A model generated the notes under the pieces. The model was not told the origin of the DNA. It searched no databases and saw only the letters and a list, made by a program, of their open reading frames with translations. Made by a program: the position numbers and the translations under genes. A stretch of 64,000 bases of DNA from an uncultured Sutterella sp. (GTDB taxonomy: Bacteria; Pseudomonadota; Gammaproteobacteria; Burkholderiales; Burkholderiaceae_F). The stretch spans positions 1 to 64,000 of the forward strand of contig UQUR01000009.1 in the NCBI GenBank assembly GCA_900544345.1, in the 5' to 3' direction. This document shows positions 8,168 to 17,773 of the stretch, one piece after another (the stretch's first letter is position 1; each line of letters begins with the position of its first letter).

Positions 8168-8674
8168 TTAAAAGAAAACCGGATCAGATTCTTTACGGCC
8201 GAGCATGCGTTCGGCCCACATTAGACAAAGACGCTTCCCCTCTTTTTGGAAACCCTCTGGACTTTCACGCTTGGCATACTCTTTCATGAGTGCATAGACG
8301 TCACAGACAAACTCAAATGCGGCAGCCTGTAAAACGGCTCTTGTGTCTTTCAAGTCCTCAACTTTAACTCCCACTTTGTCAAAGCGATCCTTCATAAAAA
8401 GCTTCAAGTAGCCTGCTAGCGGATCACCCGTCCAAAAAGGCTTAGGAATAAACTGCTCATTTTTGCCTGCTAAAACAGCTGATAAAAAAGCCGCCGACTG
8501 TTTATCCATAGCGACAGCCTCTTCTTGCTTTAATTCAGAGCTGGCTACCATCTGAGAGCGCCTGACGACATCGTAGAGTACAACCTCAAAAAGTTCACTC
8601 AAAACTGAAAGATCTGCTAGGTCAAATCGTTGAGCAGAATCCTTACTGTTGTCAGTTTTGGGATTATCTTGCAT
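8168..8674 (-). CDS. Unknown protein, tandem family copy 3
   Basis: A 168-residue paralogue with AFLSAVLAGKNEQF at the family core position and LQAAAFEFVCDVYALMKEY in the second conserved helix. Its start overlaps the end of copy 4 by 11 bases, which suggests translational coupling. Polar N-terminus, no export signal. Function unknown. Confidence 0.72.
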   Translation of the reverse strand: MQDNPKTDNSKDSAQRFDLADLSVLSELFEVVLYDVVRRSQMVASSELKQEEAVAMDKQSAAFLSAVLAGKNEQFIPKPFWTGDPLAGYLKLFMKDRFDKVGVKVEDLKDTRAVLQAAAFEFVCDVYALMKEYAKRESPEGFQKEGKRLCLMWAERMLGRKESDPVFF

Positions 8675-9140
8675 ACTTGTCCTTTCCTAAAAAACGGTTC
8701 ACCCAATCGGCTACAAAAGCTGTCCGTCTGAGATCAAATACATCTGCCGATTCCTTTTTTTCGGAGCTATCTTGAATCAACGCTACGAAGTCCTGCACCA
8801 TTCGCATGGCCGCAAAATAAATGAAATCTTTAGGATTATGCGACAGCATAATGGGAGAATTCTCTGCAACTAAGCCGTCGTCATACAAAGACTGTCTTAA
8901 ACGCTTACCTAAATTTTCACCGAAATCCTTTTCGTCAATCACTATCAGTGGCATTTTTTCGGTAAAGGTCGCACTTAAAAACAAGGCGTGATTGGACAGT
9001 TTAGCAGTGAGTTCATCGGCTTCCTGTGCTATTTCGCAAATATCCAATGCGTAGTCTAAATAGCCGTCCAAGTAATTCGCCAATTCAGTAGGCTCACTGA
9101 GGTGAGCGGCATTGGGTCTGACATCAAGCTGATTAGTCAT
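8664..9140 (-). CDS. Unknown protein, tandem family copy 4
   Basis: The most diverged of the four paralogues (158 residues). LFLSATFTEKMPLI corresponds to the core motif and FAAMRMVQDFVALIQD to the second helix, followed by VADWVNRFLGKDKY at the end. It is the first of the four to be transcribed and lies 32 bases after the SPFH gene. Function unknown. Confidence 0.7.
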   Translation of the reverse strand: MTNQLDVRPNAAHLSEPTELANYLDGYLDYALDICEIAQEADELTAKLSNHALFLSATFTEKMPLIVIDEKDFGENLGKRLRQSLYDDGLVAENSPIMLSHNPKDFIYFAAMRMVQDFVALIQDSSEKKESADVFDLRRTAFVADWVNRFLGKDKYAR

Positions 9141-9172
9141 TAGCTTTCTCTATACAACTTAAAATTTACAAT

Positions 9173-10144
9173 TTATTTACCGAGCGTTTCAGGTACAACC
9201 GACGCAGAAGCTGCCGCCGCTTTTTTCGGATCCGTATTACGCATGATGGTCATAGCTGAGGCAATAAGGCTGCCCATATCGTTCATGTTAGAAGGCAACA
9301 AAATCGTATTGCCTTCTTTAGCTAATTGAGCAAAAGCCTGCACATATTGTTCTGCAATTTTAAGGTTCACGGCATCCATACCGCCGGGTGCGCGTGTTGC
9401 TTCTGCAATTTGTCTCAACGCTTCAGCAGTCGCCTTAGCAATAGCCAAGGTTGCCGCCGCTTCACCTTCAGCTTTATTGATAGCAGCCTGTTTTTCACCT
9501 TCTGACTCGGCAATAGCAGCCTCTCGAGCGCCGGTTGCCAAATTGATCTGTTCTTGCTTACGACCTTCAGAGGCAGCCACAACCGCACGCTTTTCACGCT
9601 CAGCTGTAATTTGCTGCTGCATCGCCTGCAAAATTACGGCTGGCGGCGTTAAATCTTTAATTTCATATCGCAATACCTTTACGCCCCAATTGAGTGCTGC
9701 CTCATCAATAGCACTTACCACTGAGCGGTTAATAAGGTCACGCTCTTCAAAGGTCTTATCCAATTCCATCTTGCCAATCACACTTCTTAAGGTAGTCTGA
9801 GCCAACTGTGTGATTGCGATCACGTAGTTACTTGTGCCATAGCTCGCACGTGTCGGATCGGTGACTTGGAAAAAGAGGACTCCATCGACAGAAAGCTGCG
9901 TATTGTCTTTAGTAATACAAACCTGGCTTGGCGTATCAAGAGGAATTTCCTTGAGCGAATGCTTGTAGGCCACCCGATCGATAAAAGGAATCACAACATT
10001 AAGACCCGGAGAAAGCACAGCGTGAAATTTCCCCAAACGCTCCACAATCCAGGCTGACTGCTGCGGCACAACTTTAATTGCTTGAAAAGCAAACACAATA
10101 GCAAGGACTGCTAAAACCAAAGTAAAAATCATCAAACCGCTCAT
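9173..10144 (-). CDS. SPFH/band 7 membrane protein (QmcA-like)
   Basis: A 323-residue stomatin/prohibitin-family protein. It has one N-terminal transmembrane helix (residues ~5-22), then the band-7 domain (VVPQQSAWIVERLGKFHAVLSPGLNVVIPFIDRVAYKHSLKE), then an alanine/glutamate-rich coiled coil and a short C-terminal region. Such proteins form large oligomeric microdomain scaffolds and commonly pair with NfeD proteins, as here, where the start overlaps the nfeD stop. Which proteins it organises is unknown, although the four cotranscribed paralogues downstream are candidates. Confidence 0.92.
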   Translation of the reverse strand: MSGLMIFTLVLAVLAIVFAFQAIKVVPQQSAWIVERLGKFHAVLSPGLNVVIPFIDRVAYKHSLKEIPLDTPSQVCITKDNTQLSVDGVLFFQVTDPTRASYGTSNYVIAITQLAQTTLRSVIGKMELDKTFEERDLINRSVVSAIDEAALNWGVKVLRYEIKDLTPPAVILQAMQQQITAEREKRAVVAASEGRKQEQINLATGAREAAIAESEGEKQAAINKAEGEAAATLAIAKATAEALRQIAEATRAPGGMDAVNLKIAEQYVQAFAQLAKEGNTILLPSNMNDMGSLIASAMTIMRNTDPKKAAAASASVVPETLGK

Positions 10145-10581
10145 TTAGATTCACCCAGCTTTTTCACAAATAAAACACTGCCTTCGACACGCACAATGAC
10201 GTAGGCTCCAGGAGTTCTTTGTTCACCTTCAATGGCTCTGGCTTGCCAGCGGGCACCCCGATAATTAACTCTAGCGATCCCCGCTTCATTCCAATTATCT
10301 ACTTCTACAATCTGACCCTCATCGAGATTTTGAAGAGCATGTGCTTGAGCGTCGCTTTTGGTAGGAATGGAACGAATACGTCTGACCCACACTGAACCGA
10401 TAATCGCCACTAAGGCAAAAAGAGCTATCTGCCACTCAAGCGAGAGACCAAACCAGGCCGCTCCAGCACCAACGAGCGCACCGGCAGCCAGTACCAACAA
10501 ATAAAAGGTAGTAGCAATAAGCTCCACAATGCCAAGCACTGTTGCAATAATCAACCAGATTGTCGTTGCGCTCAAAGTCAT
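10141..10581 (-). CDS. NfeD-family membrane protein
   Basis: A short NfeD-type protein of 146 residues. It has two to three N-terminal transmembrane helices (residues ~5-70) and a C-terminal OB-fold (DEGQIVEVDNWNEAGIARVNYRGARWQARAIEG, ending GAYVIVRVEGSVLFVKKLG). It lacks the ClpP-like protease domain of long NfeD proteins. It overlaps the SPFH gene by four bases (ATGA), the usual arrangement for these partners. Confidence 0.92.
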   Translation of the reverse strand: MTLSATTIWLIIATVLGIVELIATTFYLLVLAAGALVGAGAAWFGLSLEWQIALFALVAIIGSVWVRRIRSIPTKSDAQAHALQNLDEGQIVEVDNWNEAGIARVNYRGARWQARAIEGEQRTPGAYVIVRVEGSVLFVKKLGESK

Positions 10582-10607
10582 ATTGGTTCCTTTTTTAGAA
10601 AACTCAA

Positions 10608-12386
10608 TCAGCCTGCGACGTCAGTTAGAGTCGAGTTGGAGCGGCTTTTGTCTTCTTTATTATCTTCTTTTTTCTCTTTGTTGATATTGCGTTTTGTTTT
10701 TGAAACAGCTCTTAAGCCTCTGGGACCACAAACATAACTTAAGACCGTTTTAGCCGCTTCATGACGCAATTGCAGCAAATGCTCCAGATGATTCGGCAAC
10801 TCTCCGTTTGAATCCATGAAAAACTTCTCTTCGCCCGTTTTATCAGCAATCGCCACAACACGAGCTTCTGGATCGGTTTCACCGACCACATCTACAATTT
10901 TGCGCGCACTCACAGGATCTGTGGTTGAGACCACCACCCATCGGGCACGATCAATGCCGGCAAATTCCAACGTCTGCCTTTGCATGGCATCACCTAAAAT
11001 GAAGTGATCTCCCAAATCTTCTTTCATGGAGCGTTCAATATTTTTTTCAATAATAACCACATCAATATTTTTAGCTCTCAAACCCTCACAAAGCTCTCTG
11101 CCCAAAACACCAGCGCCAACAATGATGACACGATCACGTTTGGCCGCCTTTTCTTCCTCAATATCGTCCTCATCTTCTTCTACAGCTGGATTTTCTTTAA
11201 GAAAATAGCGCTTGTGAATCGGTTCAACCAAAGCAAAAAGAAGCGGGTTTAATGCAATACTGATGATACCGCCCGCTAAAATTAAGGACATCCCTTCTGG
11301 GGGCAATAGCCCCAGACTTAATCCCAAGCCACCTAAAATGAAAGAGAACTCACCAACCTGGGCCAATGCGGCACCCACTGTCAAAGCATCTTTATAGCTT
11401 CGCCCCATGATCTTGACCCAAACGGCAGCTGTGATGCTTTTACAGACAACAATCACAAAAACGATGCCGAGCACATGCATGGGATTATCGATGATGATGC
11501 TCGGATTAAAGAGCATGCCGACACCCAAGAAGAAGATCACCGAGAATGCGTCTTGAAGCGGCAGTGTCTGCAAAGCCGCACGATGCGAGTATTCGCTTTC
11601 GCGCATCATCATGCCTGCAAAAAAGGCACCTAAGGCAAAAGACACATTAAAAATTTGGGCACTGGCATACGCAACGCCGATGGCAATGGCAATCACGCAC
11701 AGCGTAAAGACTTCCTGGGAACCGGTTTTAACTGCCTGAAAAAGCACCCATGGCAACACACGTCGCCCGATCACAAGCATCGAAGCAATAAAACCGACAA
11801 TTAAAACAAGCGTCTCTAAAATGGCAATCGTGATCGATCCGTCGGTGGCGCTGTCACCCTTAAAAAATGTCGCAATAGAAGGCAATAGCACCAAAAGGAG
11901 CACCGTCACCAGGTCTTCAACCACAAGCCATCCCACAGCGAGCTGACCGCGCGCTCTTTGCAACCACCCCTTGGCCTCCAAACCCTTCATCAGCACTACG
12001 GTTGAAGCGCACGATAAAGACAGCCCCAGAATAAACGCCTCGCCCCAGGCCCAACCCCACCAATGCGCAAGCCACATACCAATCGCTGTCGCAATAGCCA
12101 TTTGGATAATGGCGCCAGGCAACGCCACGGTTTTAACCCGGAGCAAATCTGTAAGTGAAAAATGAAGACCCACGCCAAACATCAAAAGCATAACACCGAC
12201 TTCGGAGAGCTCACTTGCAAGATTAACATCACCGACAAAACCAGGCGTGGTCGGTGCGATACAAACACCGGCGAGCAAATAACCTACCAACGCGGGCAGC
12301 TTCACTTTCGTGGCGGCAAACCCTAAAACCAGCGCCAACCCCAACCCCCAGGCCAAGGTCGCAATCAGGGCAAATTCATGGTGCAC
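10608..12386 (-). CDS. CPA2 cation:proton antiporter, KefB/YbaL type (copy 1)
   Basis: A 592-residue monovalent cation:proton antiporter-2 protein. About 12 membrane segments cover residues 1-390, opening with LVGYLLAGVCIAPTTPGF and LMFGVGLHFSLTDLL as in E. coli YbaL. A RCK/TrkA-N nucleotide-binding domain follows (RVIIVGAGVLGRELCEGLRAKNIDVVIIEKN). An acidic linker (EEDEDDIEEE) and a lysine-rich C-terminus flank the RCK domain. It starts with GTG at 12386. It likely moves K+ out of the cell in exchange for protons under RCK control. The next gene upstream is a paralogue. Confidence 0.9.
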   Translation of the reverse strand: MHHEFALIATLAWGLGLALVLGFAATKVKLPALVGYLLAGVCIAPTTPGFVGDVNLASELSEVGVMLLMFGVGLHFSLTDLLRVKTVALPGAIIQMAIATAIGMWLAHWWGWAWGEAFILGLSLSCASTVVLMKGLEAKGWLQRARGQLAVGWLVVEDLVTVLLLVLLPSIATFFKGDSATDGSITIAILETLVLIVGFIASMLVIGRRVLPWVLFQAVKTGSQEVFTLCVIAIAIGVAYASAQIFNVSFALGAFFAGMMMRESEYSHRAALQTLPLQDAFSVIFFLGVGMLFNPSIIIDNPMHVLGIVFVIVVCKSITAAVWVKIMGRSYKDALTVGAALAQVGEFSFILGGLGLSLGLLPPEGMSLILAGGIISIALNPLLFALVEPIHKRYFLKENPAVEEDEDDIEEEKAAKRDRVIIVGAGVLGRELCEGLRAKNIDVVIIEKNIERSMKEDLGDHFILGDAMQRQTLEFAGIDRARWVVVSTTDPVSARKIVDVVGETDPEARVVAIADKTGEEKFFMDSNGELPNHLEHLLQLRHEAAKTVLSYVCGPRGLRAVSKTKRNINKEKKEDNKEDKSRSNSTLTDVAG

Positions 12387-12487
12387 GGGCGTGTCCTAAA
12401 ATGAAAAAATGTGTGGGGAATATCAAACGAGTATGCTATCTGCTACTCAAATAGCACGCAGGTATTAATTGTACGCATTAACACCAT

Positions 12488-14215
12488 CTATTCGGCACTT
12501 TTTGCAATCTTTTTTTGCTCAGATTTTGCAACTTTTCTTGCAGCATTCGCTCGGGGTGCCACCAAATCAAAAATACTTTGTGCCAGCTCCTTTCTGGTTT
12601 CAACAAGCACCGTCACATTCTGGTCAAGAACACCTGTACGCGAAACAAAGAAATCCCGATCCCCTTCCTTATCGGAAAGCGCGAGCACCTTAACCTTAGG
12701 ATCAATTTTTGCAACCTGATCCGCAATTGTGCGTGACACCAACGGGTCTGAACTTGTATTGATTACCCAGGCGGTTTTATCCAGACTTAATTTCGAAAGA
12801 ATCAGAGGGTGAGAGGCATCCCCAAATATGAAATGTTCTCCCAATTCTTTTTGCATCGAGCGCTCTGCCAATTTATCAATCACGTAGACATCAAAGTCAG
12901 TTACCTGAAGTTTTCTATAAAGTTCTCGTCCGGTCAAACCCGCTCCTACAATTAGCACCCTATTGCGTCTGGAAGCTTCACTGTCATCTGTATCCGTTTC
13001 AATTTCCGTTCCCTTAATCCACTGAGGGAAAAACTTTCTTATAAAAGGGCGCAGTCCCATAAAGGCGAGAGAATTTAGAGCAATTGTGAAGATGCCCGCT
13101 ACCACAATTAAAGAGAGTTCCTCTCGGGCCACAAGCCCCATGGATACTGCTAAGCCAGACAAAATAAAAGAAAATTCTCCGACCTGAGCAACGGCCATGC
13201 CAACCGTTGCCGCATCAATCATACGATACCCCTTAAAGCGAACCCAAAGAGCCGCAACGATACTGTTGGAGAAAATAATCACCAAGATCACAAAGATGAT
13301 TTCAAAGGGGTGATTCACCAGTACAGTCGGATCAAAGAGCATGCCTATGCCGAGGAAAAAGAGCACAGAGAAAGCGTCCTGTAAGGGCAAAGTCTGTAAA
13401 GCTGCTCTATGTGCGTATTCACTTTCGCGCATGATCATGCCGGCAAAAAAAGCACCTAATGCGACCGATACATGAAAGATAATTGATGAGGCGTAGGCAA
13501 CCGTGATAGCAATAGCTATCACACACAAAGTAAAGAGTTCCTGAGAACCGCTTTTAACAACTCGCATGAGTACCCAAGGCAAAATCCTACGGCCGATGAT
13601 CATCATGGATGCTACGAAACCAACCAAAAGCGTGAGAGTACCCAAAAGCTCAGAGGTTAAAGCTGTTATAGAAAAACTTTGGTTATCTGATAAGGCAGCA
13701 ATAGATGGCAGTAGCACCAATAAAAGAACAGTCACCACGTCCTGAACGACAAGCCAGCCCACTGCCAGCCGTCCCCTTACGGTTTGAAGAATACCCCTGG
13801 CATCGAGCGCTTTAGTCATCACAACCGTTGAAGCACAGGCAAGAGCCACCCCTAGAACAAAAGATCCTGCCAAACTCCAATCCCAAATGAAGTACGCCAT
13901 GATCGTACCAATTACTGTCGTTGAGGACATCTGAAGGACAGCCCCTGGCACGGCAACGCCTCTGACTTGAAGAAGATCATTAAGAGAAAAATGCAGTCCC
14001 ACACCAAACATCAATAAGATGACACCGATCTCGGAGAGTTGAGAGGCAAGTTCCAAATCGCCCGCAAAACCGGGGGTAGTGGGCGCAATACAGACACCAG
14101 CTAATAGATAACCAACCAGCGCCGGCATTCTCAGGCGCGCAGCAATGTAGCCAAAGATCAATGCGAGCGCAAGTCCCCAGGCAAGCATGGTAATAAGAGC
14201 AACCTGATCGGTCAT
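12488..14215 (-). CDS. CPA2 cation:proton antiporter, KefB/YbaL type (copy 2)
   Basis: A 575-residue paralogue of the following gene, with the same signatures (LVGYLLAGVCIAPTTPGF, LMFGVGLHFSLNDLL) and an RCK domain (NRVLIVGAGLTGRELYRKL). I start at ATG 14215 rather than the TTG two codons upstream. The C-terminus is short and basic. The two copies lie in tandem with 101 bases between them, so they look like a gene duplication with divergence. Different regulation or ion preference is possible but not visible. Confidence 0.9.
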   Translation of the reverse strand: MTDQVALITMLAWGLALALIFGYIAARLRMPALVGYLLAGVCIAPTTPGFAGDLELASQLSEIGVILLMFGVGLHFSLNDLLQVRGVAVPGAVLQMSSTTVIGTIMAYFIWDWSLAGSFVLGVALACASTVVMTKALDARGILQTVRGRLAVGWLVVQDVVTVLLLVLLPSIAALSDNQSFSITALTSELLGTLTLLVGFVASMMIIGRRILPWVLMRVVKSGSQELFTLCVIAIAITVAYASSIIFHVSVALGAFFAGMIMRESEYAHRAALQTLPLQDAFSVLFFLGIGMLFDPTVLVNHPFEIIFVILVIIFSNSIVAALWVRFKGYRMIDAATVGMAVAQVGEFSFILSGLAVSMGLVAREELSLIVVAGIFTIALNSLAFMGLRPFIRKFFPQWIKGTEIETDTDDSEASRRNRVLIVGAGLTGRELYRKLQVTDFDVYVIDKLAERSMQKELGEHFIFGDASHPLILSKLSLDKTAWVINTSSDPLVSRTIADQVAKIDPKVKVLALSDKEGDRDFFVSRTGVLDQNVTVLVETRKELAQSIFDLVAPRANAARKVAKSEQKKIAKSAE

Positions 14216-14264
14216 CTTCAAGCCCTTCTTTTAAACGAAATGCGCTGAGTATAAAACTCAAAAA

Positions 14265-14308
14265 CCACAAAAAAATAAACGGTCGAAAGTTGTTACACTT
14301 TCGACCGT
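14265..14308 (-). terminator. Terminator of ppsA
   Basis: ACGGTCGAAAGT and ACTTTCGACCGT form a perfect 12-base-pair stem with a six-base loop. On the minus strand it is followed by a T-rich run, directly after the ppsA stop. Confidence 0.88.
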
Positions 14309-14336
14309 CATTTAGCTCAAAAAGCTTATTGTCGAA

Positions 14337-16712
14337 CTACTTGGACTGAGCCAAACGTCTCCAGGTGTCAACCACGGTATCCGGGTTCAAAGAGATGGAC
14401 TCAATACCTTCATCCATCAACCATTGAGCCAAGTCTTCGTGGTCCGAGGGCCCCTGGCCACAGATACCGACATACTTCCCACGAGCGCGGCATGCACGGA
14501 TGGCCATTGAAAGCAGAATCTTCACGGCTTCATTGCGTTCATCAAAGCTTGCAGCAACCAAGCCTGAGTCGCGGTCCAGACCCAGAGTTAACTGCGTCAT
14601 ATCGTTTGAACCGATGGAGAAACCGTCAAAGTAATCAAGGAACTTATCGGCCAAAACGGCATTGGACGGAATTTCGCACATCATGTTGACGCGTAAACCA
14701 TTTTCGCCGCGCTTCAAGCCGTTGCGTTCCATAATTTCAATCGTTTGACGGGCTTCATCGAGCGTACGCACAAACGGTACCATCAATTCAACGTTGGTCA
14801 AACCCATCGTGTCACGAACAAACTTCATGGCACGGCATTCCATACGGAAGCATTCAGCAAAACTGTTGGCGATGTAGCGAGAAGCACCGCGGAAGCCCAA
14901 CATCGGATTTTCTTCATCGGGTTCGTAACGGTCGCCACCGATCAGCTTACGATATTCATTGCTCTTGAAGTCTGACAAACGAACGATCACTTTCTTCGGC
15001 CAGAAAGCCGCGGCAATGGTAGCCACGCCTTCGGCAATCTTCATTTCGAAGAAATCCACCGGGCTCTTGTAGCCAGCGCTTAAGCGCTCGACTGCATCGC
15101 GCAGTTCACCGTCCACATTGGGATAGTCCAAAACGACCTTCGGGTGAATACCGATATTGTTGTTGATGATGAATTCAAGACGAGCCAAACCGACACCCTT
15201 GTTCGGAATCGATTGAAATTCGAAAGCTAACTGCGGGTTACCCACGTTCATCATGATCTTCACGGGGATTTCAGGCAAAGCGCCGCGCTTAACCTCTTCG
15301 ACTTGAACTTCTTGACGACCTTCGTAGATCTTACCCGTATCACCTTCTGCGCAAGAGACCGTCACTTCCATGTCTTCAGCTAAGCGTTCGGTTGCATCAC
15401 CGCAACCCACTACAGCTGGGATACCCAATTCACGGGCAATAATAGCGGCGTGGCAGGTGCGGCCACCGCGGTTAGTGACAATAGCGCTTGCACGCTTCAT
15501 CACCGGTTCCCAGTTCGGATCGGTCATATCGGTCACTAACACATCACCAGCTTGCACGCGTTCCATTTCACTTGCGTCTTCAACGATGCGAACCGGACCC
15601 ATGCCAATCTTTTGACCAATGGCGCGGCCCGTTACCAAAACGCGACCTTTACTCTTTAAAGTGAAGCGCTGTTGCACATCAGCCGTATTCTGACGGCTCT
15701 TGACGGTTTCAGGACGAGCCTGCAAGATGTAGATCTTGCCATCGATACCGTCCTTACCCCATTCAATATCCATCGGACGACCGTAGTGCTTTTCAATAAT
15801 CGTGGCAAATTTAGCGAGTTCAATAACGTCGTCATCGGTGATAGCAAAATGACGACGATCTTCAGCGCTCACATCCACGGTGCGCACGCTACGTCCGCTC
15901 TTAGCATCGGTGTCAAATTCCATCTTGATGAGCTTACTGCCCAATGTGCGACGAATAATCGGGAAGTTGCCCGCCGCAAGCATGGGCTTATGCACATAGA
16001 ATTCGTCGGGGTTCACAGCACCCTGAACCACCGTTTCGCCCAAACCGTAGCTTGCAGTAATAAAGACCACTTGATCGAAACCGCTTTCGGTATCAAGCGT
16101 GAACATCACACCGGCAGCCCCCTTATCGGAGCGGCACATACGTTGCACGCCGGCAGACAGAGCAACCTCAGAGTGGGTAAAGCCCTTGTGAACACGATAA
16201 CTGATGGCGCGATCGTTATACAAAGATGCGAACACCTCGCGCATACGCGAGAGCACCTGATCAATACCGACCACATTCAAATAGGTTTCTTGCTGACCGG
16301 CAAAAGAGGCATCAGGCAAGTCTTCCGCAGTTGCAGAGGAACGAACTGCCACACTGATTTCTTCTTGACCATCTTTCAACCAATCATAGAATTCACGAAT
16401 TTCCTTTTCCAGCTCAGCGGGGAAGGGTGCTTCTTCAATCATCTTGCGAATTTCGGCACCAGCCTGTGCAAGAGCTTTCACATCTTCAACGTTGAGATCC
16501 TTCAAACGATCATTAATGCGTTCTTCGAGGTTGTTTTCTGTCAGGAACAAGCGGAACGCTTCAGCAGTCGTGGCGAAACCGTCAGGAACACGAATTCCGG
16601 CGCTCGTCAGTTGGCTCAGTAATTCACCCAAAGAGGCGTTTTTACCACCAACGCGATCGACGTCGGTCATACGCAGTTGGCTAAACGGAAATACATAACG
16701 ACCTTGCGGCAT
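14337..16712 (-). CDS. ppsA: Phosphoenolpyruvate synthase
   Basis: PpsA converts pyruvate and ATP to PEP, AMP and phosphate for gluconeogenesis. The 791 residues have the N-terminal ATP-grasp domain (VGGKNASLGELL, VAVRSSATAEDLPDASFAGQQ), the swivelling phosphohistidine domain (NRGGRTCHAAIIARELGIPAVVG) and the C-terminal PEP-binding barrel. The barrel ends GICGQGPSDHEDLAQWLM and GIESISLNPDTV. Its dedicated regulator ppsR is divergent across 94 bases, the classical arrangement. Confidence 0.97.
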   Translation of the reverse strand: MPQGRYVFPFSQLRMTDVDRVGGKNASLGELLSQLTSAGIRVPDGFATTAEAFRLFLTENNLEERINDRLKDLNVEDVKALAQAGAEIRKMIEEAPFPAELEKEIREFYDWLKDGQEEISVAVRSSATAEDLPDASFAGQQETYLNVVGIDQVLSRMREVFASLYNDRAISYRVHKGFTHSEVALSAGVQRMCRSDKGAAGVMFTLDTESGFDQVVFITASYGLGETVVQGAVNPDEFYVHKPMLAAGNFPIIRRTLGSKLIKMEFDTDAKSGRSVRTVDVSAEDRRHFAITDDDVIELAKFATIIEKHYGRPMDIEWGKDGIDGKIYILQARPETVKSRQNTADVQQRFTLKSKGRVLVTGRAIGQKIGMGPVRIVEDASEMERVQAGDVLVTDMTDPNWEPVMKRASAIVTNRGGRTCHAAIIARELGIPAVVGCGDATERLAEDMEVTVSCAEGDTGKIYEGRQEVQVEEVKRGALPEIPVKIMMNVGNPQLAFEFQSIPNKGVGLARLEFIINNNIGIHPKVVLDYPNVDGELRDAVERLSAGYKSPVDFFEMKIAEGVATIAAAFWPKKVIVRLSDFKSNEYRKLIGGDRYEPDEENPMLGFRGASRYIANSFAECFRMECRAMKFVRDTMGLTNVELMVPFVRTLDEARQTIEIMERNGLKRGENGLRVNMMCEIPSNAVLADKFLDYFDGFSIGSNDMTQLTLGLDRDSGLVAASFDERNEAVKILLSMAIRACRARGKYVGICGQGPSDHEDLAQWLMDEGIESISLNPDTVVDTWRRLAQSK

Positions 16713-16806
16713 TTTCTTCCCCCAAAAAGGTTTGGATTGTTAGAATAACCGAATTGTAGCGACAACCGATTCATTTCGGGTAATTTTTTAACCTCAGGCC
16801 TTTTTT

Positions 16807-17676
16807 ATGTTCAATACTCTTGAAAAAGATGAAAATGCCCGCAAAAGCGGCAAACGTACGGTGTTTATTGTCTCTGACGCCACCGCTATTACCGCTGAAA
16901 CGCTGGCTCACTCTGTACTGACCCAATTTACTGATCTTCAATACGACCAGGTCCGTATTCCCTTTATTGACACACCCGAGAAAGCTGTGCTTGCGGCTCA
17001 GAAGATCAATGATGCCTACATTCACACGGGAGTACGCCCTCTTGTTTTCTCAACTTTTGTTGATGTAAACATCCATAAGACTTTCACCGAAAAGTGTCAG
17101 GGTTTCCGCATTGAGTTTTTCAGAAGCTTCATTAAGGAAATCGAGCAGGAAACAGGGCTTAAGTCTGCCCACTCCATGGGTCGCAGCCACGTCATTAAAG
17201 ACGAAGAGCGCTATAACAGGCGTATTGAAGCCATCAACTACAGTCTTGCTCACGATGACGGTCAAATGAATAAGGGGCTCAATGAAGCTGATGTCATTTT
17301 GGTGGGTGTGAGTCGCTCAGGCAAAACGCCGACTAGCCTTTTCCTGGCTATGCAATTCGGTGTGAAGGCTGCCAACTATCCTTTGATACCGGAGGATTTT
17401 GAGCGCGGAGAACTGCCCGAAGTGCTGCACGACAAACGCGATAAGCTCTTTGGGCTATCGATTTCTCCCGAACGTTTGTCTCAAATTCGCAACGAAAGAC
17501 GCCCCGGCAGCCGCTATGCATCGTTGGAAAACTGCCGTCAAGAAATCGAAGCAGCCGAAAATATGATGAGACGCGAAGGTATCAAATGGCTCAACTCCAC
17601 GAGCCGCTCTATTGAAGAAATTTCAGCCACAATTATGGCTGAACTCAATCTTCACAACGCTCATAAGATTGACTAG
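16807..17676 (+). CDS. ppsR: PEP synthase regulatory kinase/pyrophosphorylase
   Basis: A 289-residue DUF299 bifunctional regulator. It inactivates PpsA by ADP-dependent threonine phosphorylation and reactivates it by phosphate-dependent dephosphorylation. Visible hallmarks are the N-terminal VFIVSDATAITAETLAHS and the P-loop VSRSGKTPTSLFLA, with INYSLAHDDG between them. The gene is divergent from ppsA. Confidence 0.95.
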   Translation: MFNTLEKDENARKSGKRTVFIVSDATAITAETLAHSVLTQFTDLQYDQVRIPFIDTPEKAVLAAQKINDAYIHTGVRPLVFSTFVDVNIHKTFTEKCQGFRIEFFRSFIKEIEQETGLKSAHSMGRSHVIKDEERYNRRIEAINYSLAHDDGQMNKGLNEADVILVGVSRSGKTPTSLFLAMQFGVKAANYPLIPEDFERGELPEVLHDKRDKLFGLSISPERLSQIRNERRPGSRYASLENCRQEIEAAENMMRREGIKWLNSTSRSIEEISATIMAELNLHNAHKID

Positions 17677-17692
17677 CCTTACGCACTAATTT

Positions 17693-17737
17693 AAAAAGCC
17701 ATTGACCCTCGAAAAAGGATCAATGGCTTTTATTTTT
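17693..17737 (+). terminator. Terminator after ppsR
   Basis: AAAAAGCCATTGA pairs with TCAATGGCTTTTA around a 14-base loop, followed by TTTTT. It separates two converging genes. Confidence 0.85.
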
Positions 17738-17773
17738 ATCGACTCAAATGAAAGTTTTCTTTAAGAATATTAA

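Noticed and set aside
15672..16622. 316-codon open frame antisense to ppsA
   Set aside because: It mirrors the ppsA codon pattern, has no recognisable domain, is rich in histidine/threonine typical of antisense frames, and ppsA is certain.
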